From P36-A1 sp049478495 (GTDB lineage: Bacteria; Bacillota_I; Bacilli_A; JAJDGJ01): 64,000 bases of DNA. The stretch lies in contig NZ_CP168083.1 of NCBI RefSeq assembly GCF_049478495.1, positions 1,612,001 through 1,676,000 of the forward strand, in the 5' to 3' direction. How positions within the stretch are numbered: position 1 is the first letter of the stretch; the number at the start of each line of letters is the position of its first letter. Under the pieces are notes generated by a model that did no database searches, had not been told where the DNA came from, and was given only the letters and a program-made list of their open reading frames with translations. A program made the position numbers and the translations under genes. Shown piece by piece: positions 16,415-26,249 of the stretch.

Positions 16415-17065
16415 ATGAATAGCATAATAAAAATTGAAAATATCACAAAAAAATATAATGAAAAAATAATCTTTGAAAATTTTAATCTTAATATTGAACG
16501 TGGTGGTATAACTGTAATAACAGGAAATAGTGGCAGTGGTAAAACAACTTTATTAAATATGATAGGGTTGTTGGATAGTCCAAACACTGGGAAAATAGCA
16601 ATTGAAAACAAAATAGTATCAAAAATTGGCAGCAATCATAATCAAAATATTATTGCAAAACATATTAGTTATTTATTCCAAAACAATGCTTTAATCGAAG
16701 ATAAAAGTATCCTAGACAATTTATTACTAGCATTAAAAAATGTTAAAGTAAAAAAAGAAGAAAAAATCGCATTAATAAATAATGCATTAAAGAGTGTTTT
16801 TATTAAACATGATCTAAATACAAAGATATTTACATTAAGTGGTGGTGAACAACAAAGAGTTGCCATAGCAAGATCTCTAATTAAACCATCTAGCATTATA
16901 TTAGCAGATGAACCTACAGGTAATTTAGATAACAATAATCGTGATATTATTTTAAATATATTTGAAAAAATCAATAAATCTACAAATAAAACCATTATTA
17001 TAGTTACCCATGATTTAGAAGTATCTAAAATAGCAACTCGTAGAATAAATTTAAAATCTGAATAA
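16415..17065 (+). CDS. Bacteriocin ABC transporter ATP-binding protein (lactococcin 972 group)
   Basis: 216-residue MacB/LolD-type ABC ATPase: Walker A GNSGSGKTT (near 38-46), Q-loop LFQNNALIEDKS, signature LSGGEQQR (near 141), Walker B IILADEPTGNLD and H-loop VTHD. GGAGG lies just before the ATG inside the end of the permease gene. It would pair with the 674-residue membrane protein to export the bacteriocin or protect the producer. The operon ends at a strong hairpin terminator shared with glmS. Confidence 0.93.
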   Translation: MNSIIKIENITKKYNEKIIFENFNLNIERGGITVITGNSGSGKTTLLNMIGLLDSPNTGKIAIENKIVSKIGSNHNQNIIAKHISYLFQNNALIEDKSILDNLLLALKNVKVKKEEKIALINNALKSVFIKHDLNTKIFTLSGGEQQRVAIARSLIKPSSIILADEPTGNLDNNNRDIILNIFEKINKSTNKTIIIVTHDLEVSKIATRRINLKSE

Positions 17066-17066
17066 A

Positions 17067-17104
17067 AAAATGACATCATTTTTTATAAATGATGTCATTT
17101 TATA
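17067..17104. terminator. Bidirectional terminator between bacteriocin operon and glmS
   Basis: AAAATGACATCATTT / AAATGATGTCATTTT, a 15-bp stem with A and T runs on both sides, between convergent genes. Confidence 0.88.
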
Positions 17105-17114
17105 TTTTATAATA

Positions 17115-18902
17115 TTATTCTACTGTAACTGATTTTGCTAAGTTTCTTGGCTTATCAATATCTAAACCTTTAATTGAAGATGCATAGTATGCCATTAGTT
17201 GAGTTACTACTACCATAGCAAGTGGTGCTAATATTGTATTAGTTTGTGCAACAACAAAGTCATCACCTTCATGAGCTAAGTTCTCCATAGAAATAATACT
17301 TGTTGTAGCTTCTCTAGCACTAACTTCTTGAATTGCTGATCTTGTATTTAAAGCAACATTTGGCTGAGATATTATCGCAATAACAGGTGTACCTTTTTCA
17401 ATTAAGGCAATTGTACCATGTTTTAATTCTCCTGCTGCAAATCCTTCAGTTTGAATATAAGAGATTTCTTTCAATTTTAAAGCAGCTTCTAATGCTACAA
17501 AGTAATCTAAATCTCTACCAATATAAAAGGCATTTCTTGAATAAACAACTTTACTTCTAACTATTGCTTCAATTGCTTCTTTTTTACTTATAATGTCTTC
17601 TATAGCATTTGCAACAATGTTTAGTTCTAAGTTCATATCCATTGATTTATTACTTATTTCATTAGCAAGTAAAGCTAATAATGTTACTTGCGCAACATAT
17701 GCTTTAGTTGATGCAACAGCAATTTCAGGCCCTGCATGTAATAAAATAGTATAATCGGCTTCTCTTGAAAGCGTTGATCCTTCAACATTTGTAATCGTTA
17801 AAGCTTTATAGCCCTTTTCTTTTACAGCTTTTAAAGCAACACGACTATCTGCAGTTTCTCCAGATTGAGTGATAAAGATAAATAAAGGATTATCACTAAT
17901 TAAAGGCATATGGTAACCAAACTCACTACCTAAATGTACTTCTACTGGAATTTTAGCCATATTTTCAATCATATATTTACCAACAAGACCAGCATGATTA
18001 CTTGTACCTGAAGCAATTATATATAATCTATCTGCAGCTTTAATTGCATTAAGAATATCTTTATCAATATTTAAATTCCCTGAATCATAATATTTTGAAA
18101 GAAGTGTTCTAATAACTGATGGTTGTTCATCAATTTCTTTCATCATATAGTGTTCATATGTACCTAAATTAATATCAGTTGAATTAACTGTAGATGTAAA
18201 TGGTTCTCTTTCTATTTTACATCCACTCATATCAAAGATATCAATGTTATCATTTGTTAAAACTAAAAACTCTAAATCCTTAATTTCATAGAAAGTGTTA
18301 GTTTGATTGATCATTGCCATTGCATCAGATCCAATCATATTAAATCCTTCACCTAAACCAGCTAACATTGGAGTTTTGTTTTTTGCACAGTATAAAGTGT
18401 TTTGATCATCAGCACATAAGATACCTAATGCATATGAACCATGTACAGTATTCATCATTTCAATGATCGATTGTTTCATATCATTATTCACTTTATATAA
18501 ATCTTCTAATAAGTTTGCAATTACTTCTGTATCTGTTTCACTAGTAAATGTATAACCTTTAGCAATTAAATCATTCTTAATTTCTAAATAATTTTCAATA
18601 ACACCATTATGAACTAAAGTAATAATATTGCTCATAGAAGTGTGAGGATGAGAATTTAACTTTGAAGGCTTTCCATGAGTAGCCCATCTAGTGTGTCCTA
18701 AACCTAAGTGTGCAACTGGTGTATTTTCAACTAGTTCTTCTAAAGCTGCAATTCTGCCAACTTCACGATAAATTTCTAATTTATTATCTACTACTAATGC
18801 AAGACCACTTGAATCATATCCTCTGTATTCAAGCGTTTTTAATCCTTCTATTATTATGTCTGTAGCATTTTTTGGTCCTGTGTATCCTACGATTCCACAC
18901 AT
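17115..18902 (-). CDS. glmS: Glutamine--fructose-6-phosphate aminotransferase (isomerizing)
   Basis: Makes glucosamine-6-phosphate from fructose-6-phosphate and glutamine, the entry step to peptidoglycan amino sugars. 595 residues: an N-terminal glutaminase domain with catalytic Cys2 (MCGIVGYTG) and GHTRWATHG, then two SIS sugar-isomerase domains (IASGTSNHAG; FITQSGETADS; FYIGRD) and the closing KSVTVE, whose final residues shape the synthase site. AGAGGTGG precedes the ATG. No glmS ribozyme was found upstream. Confidence 0.98.
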   Translation of the reverse strand: MCGIVGYTGPKNATDIIIEGLKTLEYRGYDSSGLALVVDNKLEIYREVGRIAALEELVENTPVAHLGLGHTRWATHGKPSKLNSHPHTSMSNIITLVHNGVIENYLEIKNDLIAKGYTFTSETDTEVIANLLEDLYKVNNDMKQSIIEMMNTVHGSYALGILCADDQNTLYCAKNKTPMLAGLGEGFNMIGSDAMAMINQTNTFYEIKDLEFLVLTNDNIDIFDMSGCKIEREPFTSTVNSTDINLGTYEHYMMKEIDEQPSVIRTLLSKYYDSGNLNIDKDILNAIKAADRLYIIASGTSNHAGLVGKYMIENMAKIPVEVHLGSEFGYHMPLISDNPLFIFITQSGETADSRVALKAVKEKGYKALTITNVEGSTLSREADYTILLHAGPEIAVASTKAYVAQVTLLALLANEISNKSMDMNLELNIVANAIEDIISKKEAIEAIVRSKVVYSRNAFYIGRDLDYFVALEAALKLKEISYIQTEGFAAGELKHGTIALIEKGTPVIAIISQPNVALNTRSAIQEVSAREATTSIISMENLAHEGDDFVVAQTNTILAPLAMVVVTQLMAYYASSIKGLDIDKPRNLAKSVTVE

Positions 18903-19263
18903 AATTCCACCTCTTCCGATATATTTGTATTTTACTATTTGACTAAAATTGTAAATTTAAAAAAGTATAATATAATGATATCTTTTATTTATAAAATAAG
19001 CAAGTAATACAATATTTAAACATAATTGTTTTATTCAATATTTACCTTAATTATTTTTACACTATTTAATTGTTTACTATATGATAAAATGTGTTATCAA
19101 AGGTGTATATTGTAATTATTAAATATAAATATACACAAAAGCATTTAAAGTTTTTTTGATAAATATGGATTAGATATATGACTTATATATGTATATTAGA
19201 GATATTTATTTAATAATATTTATTTTTTTATTAAATCAATTATACCTACTTATAATTATAATA
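18903..19263. other. Non-coding interval upstream of glmS
   Basis: About 360 very AT-rich bases without a supported gene. It must contain the glmS promoter; a TATACT-like element is seen near 18965-18970 on the minus strand, but no convincing -35. A 9-bp inverted repeat GTGTATATT/AATATACAC (19103-19111, 19128-19136) is the only structure noted. The glmS ribozyme core was sought and not found. Confidence 0.5.
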
Positions 19264-19303
19264 AATAAAAAAGATATTATTAAGTATTAATTAACAATAT
19301 CTA
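19264..19303 (-). terminator. Terminator after the MutS-like gene
   Basis: AGATATT (19272-19278) and AATATCT (19296-19302) pair, with TTTTTTT following on the minus strand, just beyond the stop at 19312. Confidence 0.7.
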
Positions 19304-19311
19304 TAGTGTAT

Positions 19312-21081
19312 TTAATCAGTAGTTATACCAGCCATTTGTAATAAATAACGAGCATTTCTTGTAGTGCTTGGACCATCTAATAACTTATAGTTAAACATTA
19401 TTTGATTATTTTCATAATATTCTTTAAAGTGGAAATTAAGCACATTCTCAAGCTTTGTTAATTCAAAGTCATGTGTTGTTACTAGAACTAAAGAATATGG
19501 ATTAGATAGTGTTTTTAAAGCTTTACTAGCACCATATATTCTATCTGCGGAATTAGTTCCCATAAATATTTCATCGATTAATGCAATCATTGGTTTACTA
19601 GTATTAGAATATTCTACCATCTCTTTAATTCTTTTTATTTCAGCATAGAAAGTTGATACTCCTGTTGAATAGTCATCCTCTATTCTGATTGAACTCATAA
19701 TTTTCATTATAGAACAATCAAATTTTAAAGAACATACATTTGCACCAGCATAGACTAAAGCAAGATTTATACCAATTGTTCTGATAAAAGTAGTTTTACC
19801 TGACATATTAGAGCCAGTAATAACTATTGTATTTGCTCTGCTTTCAAAATTATTAACTATAACTTTATCTTGATTAATTAATGGATGATACATATTACAA
19901 GTATCAATATATGGTTTATCTTCTTCAACAATATTAGCAATAGTGTTATGTTCTTTACTTTGACTTATAACTCCTAGACTTAATAACAATTCAAGTTCAT
20001 GGTAAAAATCTATTATTTCATTTACTACAAGACCTTCTTTTCTTTTCCAATTATCATATCTAAATACTATTTGGTAATCATAAAGACATAAGGCTTCTAA
20101 CAGTAGATACATTACTCCATTATTCATCGATTCTACTTTCTCTTTTAAACTTTTAAGAGAATTCAGTGTTTTAGAAGCTTTCTTATTATTTTGATTTATT
20201 CTATTTAAATAGTCTTGTAATAATTTAGCTTCAAATGATTGTTCTTCAATTTCACTCATTACATCTGTTAGTATTTTTATATTAGCATCTTTATATCTCA
20301 TTTTATCTAGATAGTTTCTATTATATTTAGAACCTATTGCACAAATAACAAGACTTAATAATAAGGCTATGACAAAAAAAGGTACAAGCTTAAGTGAATA
20401 TATGCTTAATAATAAAGTTAATAAAATAATTATAGGTTGAACTATTATCATTACTTTATATAGTTTCAGCTTAGATGCATTTAGTAGGTTATCATTATTC
20501 AAATAATCTAGCTCACTTTTTTCATTGTATAAATTCATCAAAGAAACTATTTTTAAATACAGTTTTGAATTATTTGCAAGCTCATTTACTGCTTCATTGC
20601 GTTCTTTGATATCTTTTTTATTTAAAAGTCCTTTTGATAATGCTTCATAAACTCTTTTTTGACCATTTCTACTTTTTGAAATATTTATATACTGAAATAA
20701 CGAATTTTTACCTACTAAATCTAAATCTTTACTTAAAAGATCATCTTTGTCTAAAAATTCAATACCATTGTTTGGAAATGATTGCCAAGAATCATCCAAT
20801 CTACAAAAGTAGTTTGCTGATACTTCTAAGTTAGATTGAATTATTTCAATTTGGTATATAATTTTATTTTGAAATTCCACTAAATATAGAAACAGCAGTA
20901 AAAATATAATAAATGGGATAAATAATAATTTTCTTTCATCTGCAAAAGCCAGAGAAAAACAAATTACTGAAATAAAGAATGAAGCAAATCGCAAAAAGCT
21001 TAAAGTATTTGATTTCTTATTTAAATTTGCTAATGCTTCTTTATTATCTTGTATAGCTTGCGTATAAAAACTTTTATTCAT
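19312..21081 (-). CDS. Membrane-anchored MutS-family ATPase
   Basis: 589 residues with the MutS C-terminal ATPase but no mismatch-binding domain. Two hydrophobic segments near residues 28-67 and two near 208-250 anchor it in the membrane. A helical lever region follows (about 260-360), then MutS-type Walker A TGSNMSGKTTF (about 415-425), Walker B IALIDEIFMGTNSADR and the TTHDFELTKLE switch. It resembles the membrane-bound MutS-related proteins of Firmicutes and Bacteroidetes, whose role is unknown; canonical mismatch repair is unlikely without the N-terminal clamp domains. It lies 36 bases downstream of topA, behind a small terminator, with AAAGGAG as RBS. Confidence 0.85.
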   Translation of the reverse strand: MNKSFYTQAIQDNKEALANLNKKSNTLSFLRFASFFISVICFSLAFADERKLLFIPFIIFLLLFLYLVEFQNKIIYQIEIIQSNLEVSANYFCRLDDSWQSFPNNGIEFLDKDDLLSKDLDLVGKNSLFQYINISKSRNGQKRVYEALSKGLLNKKDIKERNEAVNELANNSKLYLKIVSLMNLYNEKSELDYLNNDNLLNASKLKLYKVMIIVQPIIILLTLLLSIYSLKLVPFFVIALLLSLVICAIGSKYNRNYLDKMRYKDANIKILTDVMSEIEEQSFEAKLLQDYLNRINQNNKKASKTLNSLKSLKEKVESMNNGVMYLLLEALCLYDYQIVFRYDNWKRKEGLVVNEIIDFYHELELLLSLGVISQSKEHNTIANIVEEDKPYIDTCNMYHPLINQDKVIVNNFESRANTIVITGSNMSGKTTFIRTIGINLALVYAGANVCSLKFDCSIMKIMSSIRIEDDYSTGVSTFYAEIKRIKEMVEYSNTSKPMIALIDEIFMGTNSADRIYGASKALKTLSNPYSLVLVTTHDFELTKLENVLNFHFKEYYENNQIMFNYKLLDGPSTTRNARYLLQMAGITTD

Positions 21082-21108
21082 TGTTAAATCTCCTTTAATT
21101 AGAAAAAA

Positions 21109-21124
21109 GGATTATTTCTAATCC
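21109..21124 (-). terminator. Short hairpin between topA and the MutS-like gene
   Basis: On the minus strand GGATTA-GAAA-TAATCC is followed by TTTTTT right at the topA stop, probably a partial terminator that reduces expression of the downstream gene. Confidence 0.65.
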
Positions 21125-23193
21125 TTAATAATTGTTTTGCATTTTGGATAATCAATACAACATTTAAATTGACCATATCTTCCTTGTCTCATAACCAATT
21201 CTTTACCACATGTTGGACAGTTTTCATTTTCAACAACAACATCTGGTTTTGGTTTAATATAACGACATTTAGGAAAGTTTGAACAGGCATCAAATTCACT
21301 ATTAGTTTTTGCAGAGAATCTTTTTACCATATCTCCACCACACTTAGGGCATGCTTCACCTGTTTTTTCAGGTTCCTTTTTATTCTTTTTAGGAATATAC
21401 TTACATTCTGGATAATTAGAACAAGCAATAAATTCACCATAACGACCTTGTCTATAAACCAAATCTTCGCCACACTCTGGACATTTTTCTCCTGTTGGTT
21501 TAGGTGGTATTTTTTCCATATTTTCTTTTGCATTATTCAATAGTGGATCAAATTTTGCATAGAAATCAGTTAGTATTTGAATATAATCAGCTTCACCTTC
21601 AGATATTTCATCAAGCTCACCTTCCATATTAGCTGTATACTTAACATTAATAATATCTAAAAAGAATTTAGTTAATTCTTCATTAGTCAATTTACCTTGA
21701 TCTGTAGGTACAAATTTCTTATTTTCATAATCAACATACTTTCTTAATTTAAGTGTATCTATAATTGAAGAATAAGTACTAGGTCGTCCTATTTTTAACT
21801 CTTCAAGTTCTTTGATCAAAGAACTTTCTGTAAAGGCACTTGGACCTTTAGTGAAGTGTTGATTTAAATCAATAGCTTGTGATTTAATGCTAGTATTTTC
21901 TTCTAGTTTAGGTAGAATTGTATCGGTATTGCTTTCAAATTTACCATATACTTTTTTATACCCATCAAATATTAAAACACTACCAGTTGCATTAAATTCA
22001 TATTCATTATTTTCTAATGTAATGTTAGTTCCTTGTTTTTTAGCTGGAGCCATTAAAGAAGCCAACGTTCTTGAATAAATCAATTCATATAATTTAAACT
22101 GATCAGGTGTTAAATGTTTTTTAATAGATTTAGGTGTACGTAAAATTGAAGTTGGTCTGATACCCTCATGCGCATCCTGTACATTACCTGCAGCATTTTT
22201 TATATGATAACTTCCTTTATATTCTTTTCCAAATTCATCTACTATATAATTTAAAGTATCATTAACAAAGCCATCACTTAATCTAGTAGAATCAGTTCTC
22301 ATGTAGGTAATTAAACCTACAGTATCACTTTTTAAATCAATACCTTCATATAAATTTTGAGCTACTCTCATTGTTTTTTTAGAATTAAATCCTAGTTTAC
22401 CATAAGCTTCTTGTTGAAGTGTTGAAGTTATAAAAGTTAATTTAGGTTTAGAACTACTATTTTTTGTTTTAATCTCTTTAATGTTAAACTCTTTATTTAA
22501 AGAAGTATTAACTTGTTGAGCTTCTTCTAGATTACTTAATTCTATTTTTTTACCTTTATACTTATTTAGTGAAGCTTCAAATTCAATTTCTTGTTCCTTA
22601 AATTTAGCCTCTACTGTATAGTATTCTTCTGGAATAAAAGCATCTATTTCTTTTTGTCTTTCACAAATAAGTTTTAAAGCTACAGATTGTACACGACCTG
22701 CAGATTTAGACTTTATTTTAGAATACAACAATGTTGATAATTTAAAACCAATAATACGATCAAGCATTCTTCTTGTTTCTTGAGAATGAACTGTATTCAT
22801 ATCTATAGGTCTTGGATGCTTTAACGCTTCAACAATTGCATCCTTTGTGATTTCATTAAAAACAACACGATTATTTTCGTGTTCATCTAATTTTAGTACT
22901 TGTGCTAAATGCCATGAAATTGCTTCTCCTTCACGGTCGGGGTCAGTTGCAAGAAAAACTTCTTTTCCTTTTGCAGCTTTTTTTAATTCTTTAATTACAT
23001 CTTTTTTATCTTTAGAGTTCTTATAAGTTGGAACAAACCCATTGTCTACATCTATTCCAAGGCCACCTTTTCCTGAGGTAGCAAGATCTCGTATATGCCC
23101 TTTACTAGATAATACTTGGTAGTCTTCACCTAAGTATTTTTCTATAGTCTTCGATTTTGACGGAGACTCGACTATTAATAGCTTACTTGCCAT
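21118..23193 (-). CDS. topA: DNA topoisomerase I
   Basis: Type IA topoisomerase that relaxes negative supercoils; 691 residues. N-terminal Toprim domain (KLLIVESPSKSKTIEKYLG; metal-binding DPDREGEAISWH near residues 83-94). The active-site Tyr lies in GLITYMRTDSTRLS (about residue 298). Three C-terminal zinc ribbons follow, each with CPxCG...C...P.C (starting near 578, 622 and 662), as in Firmicutes TopA. The start has AAAGGGAG upstream. Strong family match throughout. Confidence 0.98.
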   Translation of the reverse strand: MASKLLIVESPSKSKTIEKYLGEDYQVLSSKGHIRDLATSGKGGLGIDVDNGFVPTYKNSKDKKDVIKELKKAAKGKEVFLATDPDREGEAISWHLAQVLKLDEHENNRVVFNEITKDAIVEALKHPRPIDMNTVHSQETRRMLDRIIGFKLSTLLYSKIKSKSAGRVQSVALKLICERQKEIDAFIPEEYYTVEAKFKEQEIEFEASLNKYKGKKIELSNLEEAQQVNTSLNKEFNIKEIKTKNSSSKPKLTFITSTLQQEAYGKLGFNSKKTMRVAQNLYEGIDLKSDTVGLITYMRTDSTRLSDGFVNDTLNYIVDEFGKEYKGSYHIKNAAGNVQDAHEGIRPTSILRTPKSIKKHLTPDQFKLYELIYSRTLASLMAPAKKQGTNITLENNEYEFNATGSVLIFDGYKKVYGKFESNTDTILPKLEENTSIKSQAIDLNQHFTKGPSAFTESSLIKELEELKIGRPSTYSSIIDTLKLRKYVDYENKKFVPTDQGKLTNEELTKFFLDIINVKYTANMEGELDEISEGEADYIQILTDFYAKFDPLLNNAKENMEKIPPKPTGEKCPECGEDLVYRQGRYGEFIACSNYPECKYIPKKNKKEPEKTGEACPKCGGDMVKRFSAKTNSEFDACSNFPKCRYIKPKPDVVVENENCPTCGKELVMRQGRYGQFKCCIDYPKCKTIIKD

Positions 23194-23393
23194 TGTATCA
23201 CTCCCTTTGCATATTATTTGTACCTTAAAATTTAAAAATTGTCAATATTCTAGCGTGTTTTATTAATGAATACACTCTTGTATAATGCATACTTTTTATT
23301 ATTACTACCCTTTTATAAGCTATAAATTATCTATCTAAATCATAATAGTGCCAATTAATTAATAATCCTAAATATTTTTAATATTTATCAAAG

Positions 23394-23450
23394 AAAAGGC
23401 TTTTAAAAAAGTGGTGGTTACCTAAATACACCTCTTTTTAAAAGCCTTTT
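23394..23450 (-). terminator. Terminator of the btuFCD operon
   Basis: AAAAGGCTTTTAAAAA and TTTTTAAAAGCCTTTT form a 16-bp stem that extends with GAGG/CC pairs around a 20-base loop, 38 bases past the btuD stop. The AT-rich stem works in either direction. The remaining interval to topA (23194-23393) shows no gene. Confidence 0.75.
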
Positions 23451-23487
23451 ATAGTATCATACAAGAATATTTTATAAATATAAGTTA

Positions 23488-24252
23488 TTATTTAAACCAT
23501 TTTTTATAAACTTTTTCATACCATCCCTGAACATCCATACCATATAAATTCTCTAGGTTGTCCTTAGTTAGTATTTCTTCAGTAGTACCTGAATTGATTA
23601 GTTTTCCCTCTTTCATAAGCATTACTTTATCTGCATATGAATTAACTAAATTAATATCATGTAGTACTCCTAAAACTATTTTATTTTCTGAAGCTGCCCA
23701 TTTCTTGATGTAATCTAAAACTTCAATTTGATACTTAAAATCTAAGTGATTAGTTATTTCATCTATTATAACTACTTCAGGATTTTGAGCTACTAATCTA
23801 GCAATCAAAACTCGTTGTAATTGTCCTCCAGAACAAGAAGATAATTTCTTATCTTTTTCTTCTAATAACCCTACCATTTCCAAAGCCTTATAAGTAATTT
23901 CTTTATCTTCATTTGTAAAGGTCGCGAGTTTAGATTTTAGATAAGGAAACCTTCCAGTTATAACTGTATCATATATTGTAAAGCTTAAGTTTACCATCGA
24001 CATTTGAGAAAACATGGCAATTTTCTGTGCTCTATGTCTACTTTCCATCTTAGAAACATCTTCATCATTAAAATAGACTTCTCCAGTATAATCTAACATT
24101 TGTGATATACACTTTAATAAGGTTGATTTACCACACCCATTTGGACCTATTATAAAAGTAAGTTCTTTTGGAAAACATTCAAAAGAGTTATTCTTGACAA
24201 CTAATTTATCTTTGTATCCTCCACTTACATTTTTAACTGTTAACTTGTTCAT
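23488..24252 (-). CDS. btuD: Cobalamin ABC transporter ATP-binding protein
   Basis: 254-residue FecE/BtuD-type ATPase. Walker A GPNGCGKST, Q-loop MFSQMSM, signature CSGGQLQR (Cys replaces Leu), Walker B VVIIDEITNHLD and H-loop LHDINL are all visible. The ATG at 24252 follows GAAAGG; a longer reading to 24300 is rejected because it would lie inside the permease gene without an RBS. It starts one base after the permease stop. The corrinoid substrate is inferred from the cobalamin riboswitch that leads the operon; the family also contains iron-siderophore and heme systems. Confidence 0.9.
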   Translation of the reverse strand: MNKLTVKNVSGGYKDKLVVKNNSFECFPKELTFIIGPNGCGKSTLLKCISQMLDYTGEVYFNDEDVSKMESRHRAQKIAMFSQMSMVNLSFTIYDTVITGRFPYLKSKLATFTNEDKEITYKALEMVGLLEEKDKKLSSCSGGQLQRVLIARLVAQNPEVVIIDEITNHLDFKYQIEVLDYIKKWAASENKIVLGVLHDINLVNSYADKVMLMKEGKLINSGTTEEILTKDNLENLYGMDVQGWYEKVYKKWFK

Positions 24253-24253
24253 A

Positions 24254-25261
24254 TTAAAGTGCCTTTCTTGTATATATATAGATAAAGAATGGGACTCCAA
24301 TGACTGCTGTTATAGCTCCAATTGGTAGTTCTATTGGCGCAAACAATGTTCGTGACATTGTATCAGCAACTAGTAATAAACTAGCTCCAACCAAAAAGGT
24401 TGCTGGTAGTAGCTTGTTGTGTTTAGCTCCCACTAGCCTTCTTGCAACATGAGGTGCAATTAAATCAACAAAACCAATTATTCCACAAATTGCAACACAT
24501 GATCCACTAATTAACGTTGTTATTATTAATAATATCTTTTTAGTTTTAGTAGTATTAATTCCTAAAGAGTGCGCTGAGTCTGTTCCAAAACTAAGAATAT
24601 CTAAATCTTTGATATAAAACATTAGCCAAACGAAAGAAACTAATAAAAATGGTATTAATACTGTTAGTTGACTCCAGCCACGACCAGAAAAAGATCCTAA
24701 TTGCCATAATGTTATTTGATTCATTTTTTCTTGATTAAAGACTGATACTAAGGTTAAAGCAGCACTTATAAATAATGAAATAATTACTCCACTTAAAATT
24801 ATGCTGTAATCACTTAAGTTAACATCGGTTTTATTTGCAAGTTGAATAACTATTAAGATAGTAATAAAACCAAATAAAAACCCAACTAGTGGCATGCTGA
24901 ATTGGCCAACTTTACTTATTTCAAAGCCACTAACTATTACTAATCCAGTACCCAATGCTGCACCACTACTAACTCCTAGTGTATATGGAGTTGCAATTGG
25001 ATTATTTAATATTGACTGTATTATAGCTCCACTAACTGCTAAAGCTCCACCTACTAAACAAACAACTAATGCTCTTGGCAATCTTATAGTAGTGGCAATT
25101 AAATATTTACTATTATCTATAGATTCGTTTTCAATACCTAGAAAGAACTTAAGAAAAATATCCTTAAGTTCTGATAATTGTATACTCGTAGAGCCAATGC
25201 ATACAGCTCCTAAAAAGATTACTAATAGTATTCCTACTAATAGTAATATTCTTTTATTCAT
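24254..25261 (-). CDS. btuC: Cobalamin ABC transporter permease
   Basis: FecCD/BtuC-family permease, 335 residues, about ten membrane helices, with typical RLPRALVVCLVGGALAVSGAIIQSILNNPIATPYTLG split across 60-100 and GIIGFVDLIAPHVARRLVG near 260-278, the loop that contacts the ATPase. The start is the ATG at 25261, which overlaps the binding-protein stop by 8 bases; a TTG nine codons upstream is less likely. No strong RBS, so translation is probably coupled to the preceding gene. Confidence 0.92.
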   Translation of the reverse strand: MNKRILLLVGILLVIFLGAVCIGSTSIQLSELKDIFLKFFLGIENESIDNSKYLIATTIRLPRALVVCLVGGALAVSGAIIQSILNNPIATPYTLGVSSGAALGTGLVIVSGFEISKVGQFSMPLVGFLFGFITILIVIQLANKTDVNLSDYSIILSGVIISLFISAALTLVSVFNQEKMNQITLWQLGSFSGRGWSQLTVLIPFLLVSFVWLMFYIKDLDILSFGTDSAHSLGINTTKTKKILLIITTLISGSCVAICGIIGFVDLIAPHVARRLVGAKHNKLLPATFLVGASLLLVADTMSRTLFAPIELPIGAITAVIGVPFFIYIYTRKAL

Positions 25262-26165
25262 AATATTCTGGATAAATTGTTTTTGCAAATTCTTCTAAAG
25301 CTTTAGCGGCATTTTGACTTGCTCTACTACTAGCATTGTAATCAACAGCAAATACTTGTTTATTTTTTACTGCATCTAGTCCTTTAAAATCACTTCTTTT
25401 TAAAATTTTACTAACTGCAGCAGTATCATAACTTTCAGTAGTTAAAATAACATCTGGTTGAGCTGTAATAATTTGTTCAACACTTGGAGAGAACCAACCT
25501 TCGTTTTCAGCAAAAATGTTTTTTGCACCAACACTAGAAATTAAATCATTAATAAAAGTGTCTTTACCAGTAGTAAAAATACTAGGTTCTCCACTTACTT
25601 CTACATAAACAGATTTAACTTTATCTTCAGGAATTGTTTTAGCAATATTACTAACTTTATCATATGTTTCATTCATAGATTTAACTACTTCAGTTGCTTT
25701 ATCAGTTGTACTAGTATAATCACCTAAGAATTCAATATCTTTAGTAATTTCTTTGTAAGTTTTTGCAGTAGGAATATACAATACTTTAATTCCTTTATCT
25801 TTTAATTCATCTAAAGGACTTTTACCATCAACAGTATTGATTTCTGCACCAATTACAACATCTGGTTTTAAAGCTATTAGAGTTTCAATATCAGGATTCA
25901 TGAAATCTAATGTTTTTATATCTTTAGGTAAACCTTCTACACTATCAATTGAATAAGAATCACTACCAACAATTTTATCTGCTAATCCTAATCCTGCTAA
26001 TATTTCAGTGTTAGAAGGTGAAGTAGATATAATTCTATCTAATTTTTCTGGTTTTTCTACATCATCACCATAACGACTAGTATCACTTGAACTTGAACAT
26101 CCACTTAGAAATGATAAAGAAAATACTAAAGCGATCATCGATAATACTTTTACTAATTTTTTCAT
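25254..26165 (-). CDS. btuF: Cobalamin-binding lipoprotein
   Basis: 303-residue periplasmic-binding-protein homologue of the BtuF/FhuD class (two lobes joined by a long helix). Lipobox LSGC at 20-23 gives a lipoprotein anchored to the outer face of the membrane. Conserved features include RIISTSPSNTEILAGLGLADKIVGSD (first lobe, split around residue 45-70) and a second-lobe SVGAKNIFAENEGWFSPSVEQI. It is the first gene of the three-gene operon, 19 bases after a riboswitch terminator, with AAAGGAG as RBS. Corrinoid specificity is deduced from that riboswitch. Confidence 0.9.
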   Translation of the reverse strand: MKKLVKVLSMIALVFSLSFLSGCSSSSDTSRYGDDVEKPEKLDRIISTSPSNTEILAGLGLADKIVGSDSYSIDSVEGLPKDIKTLDFMNPDIETLIALKPDVVIGAEINTVDGKSPLDELKDKGIKVLYIPTAKTYKEITKDIEFLGDYTSTTDKATEVVKSMNETYDKVSNIAKTIPEDKVKSVYVEVSGEPSIFTTGKDTFINDLISSVGAKNIFAENEGWFSPSVEQIITAQPDVILTTESYDTAAVSKILKRSDFKGLDAVKNKQVFAVDYNASSRASQNAAKALEEFAKTIYPEYYE

Positions 26166-26183
26166 TTTTATTTCTCCTTTTAA

Positions 26184-26214
26184 TTAAAAAAAATCATAGC
26201 CTGAAGCTATGATT
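26184..26214 (-). terminator. Expression-platform terminator of the btu riboswitch
   Basis: On the minus strand AATCATAGC-TTCAG-GCTATGATT (9-bp stem) is followed by TTTTTTT, between the cobalamin aptamer and btuF. Confidence 0.88.
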
Positions 26215-26249
26215 AAATGATATAATTACACTTTTCCATAACCCAGGGA

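Noticed and set aside
18903..19263. Possible glmS ribozyme upstream of glmS
   Set aside because: The AGCGCCAGAACU-type core and the GC-rich pseudoknot stems are absent from this AT-rich leader.
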